From: JAGNLA01 sp964472265
Lineage (GTDB): Bacteria > Caldisericota > Caldisericia > JAAYUI01
Length of the DNA: 20,001 bases
Reading direction: 5' to 3'
Assembly (NCBI GenBank): GCA_964472265.1
Contig: CAYYJO010000040.1
Location: 1-20,001, forward strand
The notes under the pieces are model-generated. The model was not told the DNA's origin. It saw only the letters and a program-made list of their open reading frames with translations, and ran no database searches. This document shows, piece after piece, positions 1 through 7,100 of the stretch; position 1 is the first letter of the stretch; each line of letters starts with the position of its first letter. A program made the position numbers and the translations under genes.

Positions 1-50
1 TGCATAATCTTTATAACTTGAATGTGCTAAGTTGTATATTGTGTTACTTT

Positions 51-78
51 TGCACAGCAAATGTGCATAATATCACAT
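51..78. promoter_or_regulatory. Two overlapping inverted repeats upstream of lexA
   Basis: Two dyads share bases here. TGCACA (51-56) and TGTGCA (62-67) are perfect complements around a 5-base spacer. ATGTG (61-65) and CACAT (74-78) are complementary around 8 bases and resemble a CRP/FNR-type half-site layout. They lie about 60 bases or more upstream of the predicted -35 box, so they could bind an upstream activator or belong to the gene left of the window. The protein that would bind is unknown. The rest of 1-284 holds the promoter described separately and no open gene. Confidence 0.3.
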
Positions 79-121
79 ATTAGATAGTGGTTTTGACTCT
101 ATTAGATTATTCCAACGTTTA

Positions 122-146
122 TTGTCAGTCTTTGGATCATTGACAA
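122..146. promoter_or_regulatory. Candidate operator dyad over the lexA -35 box
   Basis: TTGTCA (122-127) and TGACAA (141-146) are perfect complements separated by 13 bases. The right arm overlaps the -35 hexamer at 140-145. A protein bound here would block RNA polymerase, so this is a reasonable place for autoregulation by the LexA-like product. It is not the Bacillus-type or E. coli-type SOS box. Function is inferred from position and symmetry only. Confidence 0.35.
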
Positions 147-168
147 GGTTTCAGATTTTCGGTATACT
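140..168 (+). promoter_or_regulatory. Sigma70-type promoter for lexA
   Basis: A perfect -35 TTGACA (140-145), a 17-base spacer and -10 TATACT (163-168) match the housekeeping consensus with one mismatch. Transcription should start near 175, giving a leader of about 110 bases before the ATG at 285. The leader ends with AGGAG at 272-276, eight bases before the start. Confidence 0.65.
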
Positions 169-284
169 TTCGTTTGTAGCAGATACTGTGCAAAAAATAT
201 CCAAAATCGATGAATAACTCGACTTTAAACCACAGATTGAACCTTTATCCAGGTCGAGATGTATCGATATCAGGAGTGTGAAAC

Positions 285-884
285 ATGGTCAACTACCTGA
301 CTCGCAGAGAAAAGGAAGTCCTGGACTTCATAAAAGAGTTTGCTGTGAAGAACGGCTTCGCACCGTCGCTTGACGAGATAAGGGAAGGACTCGGTCTTTC
401 ATCCGTATCAACCGTGCACGAACATATAAGCAAGCTAGTTTCAAAGGGATTTCTTGCCAGACATCCAAACAAGGCAAGATCAGTCCAGCTCAAGCAGCCT
501 GGGGAAAGCCCTGAGCTGCCGATAACAACACTTGCACATCTTGTCAACCGATCAAAATCGCCGGAACTTGGAAAACTGGAAATAGCCTCGGTTGTTCCTT
601 CCGAAACAGGCTGCGTTGCAGTCGTGATTCAGGGCAATTCACTGGCAAATGAAGGCGTGATGTCGGGCGATTACCTTATCGTTGTGCCAGGCGCCGGCCT
701 GATGGAAGGCGATATAATGGTGGGTCTCATCGACGGTTTCAAGCCAGTCATGGGAAGAATCTACCACTTCGGCACAAAGGCAATCATAAAGCCGATTCAG
801 GAAAAAAGGGATTCACTGGTCATCGATCCCAACCAGCTCGTAACGGTTGGTCGGGTCAAAGGCGTCATCAGATCATACTCATGA
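285..884 (+). CDS. lexA: LexA-family repressor lacking the self-cleavage lysine
   Basis: This 199-residue protein has the LexA plan: an N-terminal winged helix (residues 1-70, opening with LTRREKEVLDFI and containing APSLDEIREGLGLSS and the helix VSTVHEHISKLVSKGFL) and a C-terminal S24-like domain (about 98-199, ending GRVKGVIR). Classical LexA represses SOS genes and cuts itself with a Ser-Lys dyad when RecA is activated. The serine is present (S119 in QGNSL, equivalent to GDSM). By eye, the segment that normally reads TVKRL reads PVMGRI, so glycine 157 stands where lysine is expected. No Ala-Gly cleavage site is seen in the hinge (72-97). It may therefore be a non-cleavable, LexA-derived regulator. 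The start is supported by AGGAG eight bases upstream. The last six bases overlap the convergent hydrolase gene. Confidence 0.85.
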   Translation: MVNYLTRREKEVLDFIKEFAVKNGFAPSLDEIREGLGLSSVSTVHEHISKLVSKGFLARHPNKARSVQLKQPGESPELPITTLAHLVNRSKSPELGKLEIASVVPSETGCVAVVIQGNSLANEGVMSGDYLIVVPGAGLMEGDIMVGLIDGFKPVMGRIYHFGTKAIIKPIQEKRDSLVIDPNQLVTVGRVKGVIRSYS

Positions 885-1532
885 GTCCGAGATGACCATG
901 TGATGTAACAGATAGTTTGATTTCTTCTCCGCTTCCATTGTGGTTTTCTCCATGTGGCCGGGGAAGATTTCAAAGCTGTCTGGTATGTTGTTCCAAAGCC
1001 TGATCAGAGAATTCTTCATTATGTTTGCGTCACCGCCAGGAAAATCCGTCCTGCCGATCGATCCTTCAAAAAGAATGTCGCCAGTGAAGATGCCCCTGTG
1101 GAACTTGAAGCAGCTGTGACCGGGAGAATGACCTGGTGTGTGCCAGACTTCGAACTCAAGAGGCCCCATCTTTGTTTCAAGAACCAGCTTGTTATTGTCT
1201 TTGACTATAATATTGGCAGGTGGGGACTGAACAATTGGCGGAACCATAGCTGAAAGGTTCAGATTCGGATCGGTAAGCCCCGATGCGTCTTTCTCATGAA
1301 TAACAATCTGAGCCTTTGTTGCATACTTTATTGCTGCATTCCCCACGATATGATCGCAGTGCCTGTGAGTATTGAAAATATACCTGATGTCAAGCTTCAA
1401 CTCTTCAATCCTAGCAAGAACAGCTTCGATTTCATAGGAAGGATCAACAACGATGCCAACTTTAGCACCCGGACAGTAGGCCAGATAAGTGTTATTACTT
1501 GCCATGCTGGTCGTAAAACATTCAATGTTCAT
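879..1532 (-). CDS. MBL-fold metallohydrolase, glyoxalase II-like
   Basis: A 217-residue metallo-beta-lactamase-fold enzyme, probably cytoplasmic and using two metal ions. The signature HxHxDH is at residues 56-61 (THRHCDH). The other ligands are H135 in HTPGHSPGH, D152 in FTGDILF and H193 in FPGH. The GSIGRTDFPGGD loop is typical of the compact YcbL/glyoxalase-II-like branch, whose members hydrolyse thioesters such as S-lactoylglutathione; the substrate here cannot be read from sequence. It is the third gene of rel-dtd-hydrolase: its ATG overlaps the dtd stop by one base (TGATG), and AAGGAGA lies eight bases upstream. The 3' end overlaps lexA by six bases on the opposite strand, with no hairpin between them. 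Confidence 0.85.
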   Translation of the reverse strand: MNIECFTTSMASNNTYLAYCPGAKVGIVVDPSYEIEAVLARIEELKLDIRYIFNTHRHCDHIVGNAAIKYATKAQIVIHEKDASGLTDPNLNLSAMVPPIVQSPPANIIVKDNNKLVLETKMGPLEFEVWHTPGHSPGHSCFKFHRGIFTGDILFEGSIGRTDFPGGDANIMKNSLIRLWNNIPDSFEIFPGHMEKTTMEAEKKSNYLLHHMVISDS

Positions 1533-1981
1533 CAGAATTGTCTCCTTGAATCAAGTAAAATTGTAACTGGGCCATCATTGACCAGCGTTACTTTCATGTG
1601 GGCAGCGAAAATGCCTGTTGACACCGGAACTTCAGCCCGCTTTACCTGTTCGATGATCTCAGAAATCAGAACCTGAGCCTCGTTCGGGTCACCAGACATG
1701 AAGAAGTCGGGGCGTTTGCCTTTCCTGACATCACCTGCCAGGGTAAATTGCGAAACTAGAAGGATCGAACCATTGATCTGGCTAACATCGAGATTCATCT
1801 TCCCATTTTCATCACCAAAAATTCTGAGTCCCAGAATTTTGGTTGCGATGTAGCCAGCGTCTTTGGAATTGTCATCTCTGACTGTGCCAACCAAAACAAG
1901 CAAACCTTTCTCAATTTTCGAGATTGTTTTCCCATCAACCTCGACTGAAGCTTCGAGGACTCTTTGGACAACAGCTCTCAT
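1532..1981 (-). CDS. dtd: D-aminoacyl-tRNA deacylase
   Basis: At 149 residues this matches the usual length of Dtd, the cytoplasmic proofreading enzyme that hydrolyses D-amino acids (and glycine from mischarged tRNA-Ala) off tRNA. The family opening MRAVVQRV, the SQFTL motif (residues 77-81) followed by GDVRKGKRPDF, and the NDGPVT motif (135-140) with the Gly-cisPro dipeptide (G137-P138) are all intact. The start codon overlaps the rel stop in an ATGA arrangement, so translation is likely coupled. dtd next to rel is a common bacterial arrangement, which supports the call. Confidence 0.95.
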   Translation of the reverse strand: MRAVVQRVLEASVEVDGKTISKIEKGLLVLVGTVRDDNSKDAGYIATKILGLRIFGDENGKMNLDVSQINGSILLVSQFTLAGDVRKGKRPDFFMSGDPNEAQVLISEIIEQVKRAEVPVSTGIFAAHMKVTLVNDGPVTILLDSRRQF

Positions 1982-3963
1982 TGCCTCGACACCTTTTTGA
2001 CTTCAGGCACCCTCTCGAGCAATTCCATGAGATCGTTTAAATCTTTGTTTGTGCCAATCTCAACCGAGAAAGTCACCTTCGCTTTTTGCGTGTCAAGCGG
2101 GACAGCCTTGGCCATGTGGATGTTTATGCCTGTTTCAGAAATTATTCCTGACAATTTTGCCAGAACGCCTGGGCGGTTTTCAACAAGGATCGAGATTCCA
2201 ACAACAAAGGTTTTCTTTGAATCCATAATCCATTCTGCATCAACCACCCTTTCGGCCTCAGATTTGAGGTTTGCAAAATTGGGGCAGTCCGTGCGATGGA
2301 TGCTGACTCCACGACCTCTTGTGACAAAACCAACAATTGGATCACCAACAATTGGGTTGCAGCACCTTGCGAGCATGACAGGAGCATTGTCTATGCCCTT
2401 GAGAAGAACCATTGCTCCAGCTTTACCAACTCTTGTTGGTCGCCGTTTTTGTGGTTGGGGTTTTGGTTTCTCCTCTTCTTCCTCTTCATCCCTTGGGTTC
2501 TCTTCCTCAGCTTTTCGTTTGAACCACGACCTGATTTTTTCTTTGGTGGATGTTGCAGCAACAAACTTCAGCCAGTCCCTTGACGGGCCGTCGATATGCT
2601 TTGAATTCATGATCTGGACGCGATCACCTGTTATGAGCTTGTATGTGAGCTGGACAATTTTTCCATTCACTTTGGCGCCTACACAAGAATTGCCAACATC
2701 CGTATGAATCCTGTAAGCAAAGTCGATCGGGGTTGCGCCGACAGGAAGGTTGATGATGTCGCCCTTTGGCGTGAAAACCAACACTTCGTCGCTGAACAGA
2801 TCTGTTTTTACCTGTTCAACAAAATCTTCTGTAGGCTTGATTTCTTTCTGCCACTCAAGGAGCTGCCTCAACCACGAGAGCTTTGCCTCGTCATTCTGGT
2901 CTACCTTGCTCTGTTCCTTATATTTCCAGTGAGCTGCGATGCCAAACTCAGCATCGGCGTGCATTTCGTAGGTTCTAATCTGAATCTCGATTGGGAAGCC
3001 CCTTGGGCCAATGACCGTTGTGTGCAGCGATTTGTAGCCATTGGTTTTTGGAACGGCAATATAATCCTTGATCCTGCCAGGGATTGGTTTCCATTTGGAA
3101 TGGACAAAACCTAAGACCTTATAACACGACGGAATATCGTCGACCAGGATTCTAACGGCGTGAAGGTCGAAGATTTCATCAACATCCTTGTCGTCAGCAT
3201 CCATTTTTTTGTAGATGGAATAAAGATTCTTAGCCCTTCCTGAGATTTCAAACTGCATCCCCTCCTGGGTTAAAATCTCTGAAAGCTCAGCGATAACCTG
3301 CTTTACCAACTCTTCACGCTCAGAGCGCTTCATCGCCACTTTATCGGCAAGGTCTCTGAAAACGTCAGGTTCAAGCGCTCTGAAAGCGAGGTCTTCGAGT
3401 TCCCACTTTATCCTGTAGATTCCAAGCCTACCAGCAAGTGGAACAAAAATTTCCATCGTTTCCTGCGCTATTCGCTCCTGTTTGTCACGTCTGAAAACGC
3501 CAAGCGACCTCATATTGTGGAGCCTGTCAGCGAGCTTGATAAGAACCACCCTGATGTCGTTTGCCATGGCAAGCAGCATCTTTCGGGTGTTCTCCAGTTG
3601 CTGCTCCTTGCTGGTCTTGAACTGAAGTTTGCTCAGTTTGGTAACGCCTTGGACAAGCTGAAGCACTTCCATGCCAAACTTATCTTTAAGACCTTCAGGA
3701 GTCAGATTGGTGTCTTCAAGCGTGTCGTGAAGCAATGCAGCCTGAAGCGATGGAAGATCGGCTTCGAGTTCTGTGAGGATAAGAGCGACGCTCAAAGGAT
3801 GGGTTATGTACTCTTCGCCACTGTTCCTGAGTTGGCCATCATGCAGTTTTTCGGCAACCGTGTAGGTTGTTTGCAAAATTTCTCTGGAATCTTTTATATA
3901 AGATGCTTTTTCAAGCAATTGTTCAAGAAGCTGTTCCTTGGAAAATCTGTCCTGTGACGTCAT
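1978..3963 (-). CDS. rel: Bifunctional (p)ppGpp synthetase/hydrolase Rel, shortened C-terminal half
   Basis: A 661-residue long RelA/SpoT homologue that makes and degrades the stringent-response alarmone. The hydrolase domain keeps H55, H79-D80, E83-D84 and D146 (in LADRLHNMRSL). The synthetase keeps RIKD (297-300), the RXKD form found in bifunctional enzymes, then NGYKSLHT and EIQIRT (326-331). TGS lies at about 395-455, the zinc-finger-like segment has C534-C535, H556 and C560, and ACT covers about 590-661. Both activities should be present. Between the TGS region and the zinc finger, where relatives have a helical domain, there is only a Glu-rich then Lys/Pro-rich linker (about 485-517), which explains why the protein is shorter than usual. 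An in-frame TAG lies two codons upstream of the ATG, so translation cannot begin earlier. No good Shine-Dalgarno is seen. Confidence 0.95.
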   Translation of the reverse strand: MTSQDRFSKEQLLEQLLEKASYIKDSREILQTTYTVAEKLHDGQLRNSGEEYITHPLSVALILTELEADLPSLQAALLHDTLEDTNLTPEGLKDKFGMEVLQLVQGVTKLSKLQFKTSKEQQLENTRKMLLAMANDIRVVLIKLADRLHNMRSLGVFRRDKQERIAQETMEIFVPLAGRLGIYRIKWELEDLAFRALEPDVFRDLADKVAMKRSEREELVKQVIAELSEILTQEGMQFEISGRAKNLYSIYKKMDADDKDVDEIFDLHAVRILVDDIPSCYKVLGFVHSKWKPIPGRIKDYIAVPKTNGYKSLHTTVIGPRGFPIEIQIRTYEMHADAEFGIAAHWKYKEQSKVDQNDEAKLSWLRQLLEWQKEIKPTEDFVEQVKTDLFSDEVLVFTPKGDIINLPVGATPIDFAYRIHTDVGNSCVGAKVNGKIVQLTYKLITGDRVQIMNSKHIDGPSRDWLKFVAATSTKEKIRSWFKRKAEEENPRDEEEEEEKPKPQPQKRRPTRVGKAGAMVLLKGIDNAPVMLARCCNPIVGDPIVGFVTRGRGVSIHRTDCPNFANLKSEAERVVDAEWIMDSKKTFVVGISILVENRPGVLAKLSGIISETGINIHMAKAVPLDTQKAKVTFSVEIGTNKDLNDLMELLERVPEVKKVSRQ

Positions 3964-3974
3964 AATCTACCAAG

Positions 3975-4002
3975 ATTATAAAATATTGAAAACGCTTCAC
4001 AA
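3975..4002 (-). promoter_or_regulatory. Promoter of the rel-dtd-hydrolase operon
   Basis: On the minus strand, TTGTGA (4002-3997), a 16-base spacer and a perfect TATAAT (3980-3975) face rel. The start point would fall near 3968, only about five bases before the ATG at 3963. If this promoter is used, the message is nearly leaderless, in keeping with the missing Shine-Dalgarno. Confidence 0.5.
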
Positions 4003-4026
4003 TGGCCAAGGTAAAGAAGAGGGTTA

Positions 4027-4042
4027 CCGAAATTATGTTCGG
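4027..4042. promoter_or_regulatory. Inverted repeat between rel and the protease gene
   Basis: CCGAA (4027-4031) and TTCGG (4038-4042) are complementary around six bases. On the minus strand the core partly resembles the Firmicute SOS box (CGAAC on the left, TTCG on the right) but misses two inner positions. It sits upstream of the divergent rel and protease promoters. It could be an operator for either, or chance. Confidence 0.25.
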
Positions 4043-4104
4043 GAAATTGTTAACTGTTGATTTATTATCCGTGCATAATACGCCCAAACCATATATGTTT
4101 CGTA

Positions 4105-4133
4105 TTGTTTTTTTAACAAATGATCAGTAGAAT
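4105..4133 (+). promoter_or_regulatory. Candidate promoter for the S8 protease gene
   Basis: TTGTTT (4105-4110), a 17-base spacer and TAGAAT (4128-4133) form a plausible promoter with a weak -35. A start near 4140 would give a leader of about 38 bases carrying the strong ribosome site at 4167-4172. Confidence 0.45.
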
Positions 4134-4166
4134 AACCCACATCAGTTTTAAATTTATTGTTTTTTC

Positions 4167-4172
4167 GGAGGA
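4167..4172 (+). promoter_or_regulatory. Ribosome binding site deciding the protease start
   Basis: GGAGGA ends five bases before the ATG at 4178. A longer reading frame opens with an ATG at 4157, but that codon lies upstream of this site. Starting at 4178 also places two arginines and a lysine directly before the hydrophobic signal segment. Confidence 0.8.
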
Positions 4173-4177
4173 TTGCG

Positions 4178-7100
4178 ATGAGAAGATTTAAGCTTGTCGC
4201 GATAACTTTGGCAATTGCCATTATGTTGTCGCCTGTTTCCGTGCGTCCATCTGGCGCTTCGGGTCCACTTTTCAAGATTTTCTTCCTTGGCAGCACGTCA
4301 AATGTTGATTACCTCAAAACTGCCGGGGTTGAAGTAGTAGAAGAGTATGACTCCTTTGTGCTCGGACACATGGATCCAGCAATAGCTTCATTGCTCACCA
4401 ACAATGGCTACCAGCCTGTACTCTATAGTGGTTGGGATGTTGTCAGGGTGGGCAAGTATCAGCTCAAGGCTGGCGACATGAAACTTCTTACGCCAAACAC
4501 GCCCTATCCGAGAGAACTCACCTGGAGACCAATTGAACCATCGAGATCCGATTATTTCGTATTCCAGTTCAAAGGCCCAGTTAAAAAGGAATGGACAGAC
4601 CTTCTTGCCCAGCGTGGTGCAATTCAGGTAAGCACACTCCCGGAAAATGCCGTTGTTGTCTACATGAATTACGACAGTGCAAGAACTTTCCTGGCTCAGG
4701 ATTTTGTTCTAGGCGTTTCACCATATCAGCCGGCATTCAAGATTGCCGAGGGCGTCAAGACAAATGATGACGGCCTGATAAACATTTCTGTTTCACTTTT
4801 CTCAAACGCTTCAACAAATCAGGTAATACCATTGCTTCCGATACAGATCGAGTACGACACAAGCAGTGTCGAATCAGGCGCAATCCACGGCAAATGCAAA
4901 CCGGATAAGCTCACCCAGATAGCAAACATTCCAGCAGTCATGTACATCGATAACTACATCGAACCGACAACCGAGATGAACAACACGAGGCAGATTCTCG
5001 GCGTAACAGCCAGAACATCGCCAATTACAGGTTTTCCTGGGCTCACATCCCCAACTGGTGGAGTCTGGGACAAGGGTCTCAAAGGCAACGGAGAGATTGT
5101 CTGCATTGAAGACACAGGACTTGATACCGGCAACGTTTCAACACTCTTCTCTGATTACGGTGTACCGGCAAGAATCGTCGGCCACTTTGGCTACAGCAGA
5201 ACTGGCCCAGCCACTCCTCCAATCTCTGCAGGCCCAGACCCAGACCAGAGCAAGCCATGGAACGACACAAACAGCCACGGTACATTCGTAACCGGTCAGG
5301 TTGCAGGCGACGGCAGGAATTCGGCAGGCAACATATACGCCGGTATCGCACCTGAAGCCGGAATTGTTGTTGAAACAGGCCTTGGCTGGCTAAACCCAGG
5401 GCTTTCAGACGCATACAAGCTCGGAGCCAGAGTCCACACAAACTCATGGGGTTCATCAATCACTTCATACGAGAGCATGTGTCAGACCCTTGACAGGTTT
5501 GTTTATCAGTATCCTGAAATGGTAGTTACGGTTGCAGCAGGAAACTCAGGACCGACAAACTCATCAGTCATGGTTCCTGGCGCTGCCAAAAACAACATCT
5601 CTGTTGGCGCTTCCGGTAACTGTTTCCCGTCAACCACTCTCACAGCCACTGCTTCTGCTGGCGCCAACACAGTTAATGTTGCAAGCACTTCCAATTTCAG
5701 TTCAAGTCAGAGGGTCAGAGTTGCAGGAAACACCTCTGCACAAGACGAGTACAAAACCGTTATGATAGTTCTTTCAGGCACCCAGGTCAGATTCACAACC
5801 ACACTCTCGTTCTCACACAACTCAGGCAATCAGGTCAACTCACAGCATCCAAATTCACTTGCAAACTTCTCGTCAAGAGGCCCAACTCCTGACAACAGAA
5901 TTAAGCCAGACCTAGTCGCCCCTGGATCAATCGTCAACGGCATCAACCTCTCAAGACCGCCAAACTACACAACCGCCCAGGGAACCTCGATGGCCACACC
6001 AAGTCTTGCAGGAACAGCCGTTCTCACACGCCAGTGGCTCAAACAGTTTGAAGCCAGACCAAAACCAACGGCAGCCCTCGTAAAGGCTCTTCTCATCAAC
6101 GGAGCAAGATCAATCGTCGAAGATTATGACGGTACGGCAATCCAGTACTATCCGAACTCAAAAGCGGGGTGGGGAGAGGTTGATCTCTACCAAACACTGT
6201 TCCCGTCTGGATCAACAGTCAGAAAATACTATGATGTCAAATCAGGCCTTGCAACCGGACAGAAAGTCGACTTCCCGATCGTTGCCGGTTCAGGCAGATT
6301 CAAAGCAACTCTCGTTTGGTCAGACTATGAAGGCAACCCTGCTTCGTCACCGGCTCTCGTCAATGACCTTGACCTCATTGTTACAAATCCAACGAATTCA
6401 AAGTATTACAACGGAAACCAGTTCATCACAAACAGTAACGACTCAACCGTAAGCCCAGCCTCAAGAGATTCGCTCAACAACGTAGAAGGCGTTTTCCTTA
6501 CAAACCAGACCGAGCCAGGCATTTACACGGTCACGGTTCAGGCGTCAAATGTACCCAATGGCCCACAGCCATTCGCTCTCGTTGTGGAATACCAGCAGAC
6601 GCTGCCAGACTTTGACATCAGGGTCTATCCAGACTCACTGACTCTCGACACTGGCTTCACCTGTGGTCAGTACAAGGCGCAGCTCAAGTCACTTGCAGGT
6701 TTCCAGGGACAGGTCAAACTCAGCTTCAGCCAGATTGCCCCTGAATTCGATGTTCAGTTCCAAACAAACCCAGTCTGGATTGGCTCCGGTCAGACAGTCG
6801 ATGTTTATTTCACACTCTGCAAGAAGACCCCACTCCAGCTCGGAAAATACTACTTCAAAATCAAAGGTGAATCAGGCAGCATCTACCACGAAGACGGTCT
6901 TGAAGTGGTCGTTCAGCCATCAAGCCAGTACACATTCGATTTCAAGAAAGGCGTACAGATTGGCGGCGGTCTGGGATCATTTGGCGACAACGGCAAGCAG
7001 GTATCGCCAGGCCAGAAACTCTCCTACTCGCTCAACTATGACAAAAACGAACTCAACACGTTTACAAACCTCTACATCGATGATGCGATTCCGAAATCAG

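Noticed and set aside
63..72. The word GTGCATAATA at 63-72, repeated at 4071-4080 and partly at 1-8
   Set aside because: Short and A/T-rich, at differing distances from promoters; not enough to claim a shared operator.
218..258. CTCGAC and GTCGAG complementary arms in the lexA leader
   Set aside because: Only six bases with a 29-base loop and no T-run or covered ribosome site; likely chance.
1964..2707. A 247-codon plus-strand open frame within rel
   Set aside because: Antisense to conserved Rel domains; its composition (long Ser and Phe runs) is the mirror of the Glu/Lys-rich linker.
4033..4296. An 87-codon open frame on the minus strand across the rel-protease gap and the protease signal sequence
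   Set aside because: It is antisense to the signal peptide codons and to the strong ribosome site, has no recognisable product and no ribosome site of its own.
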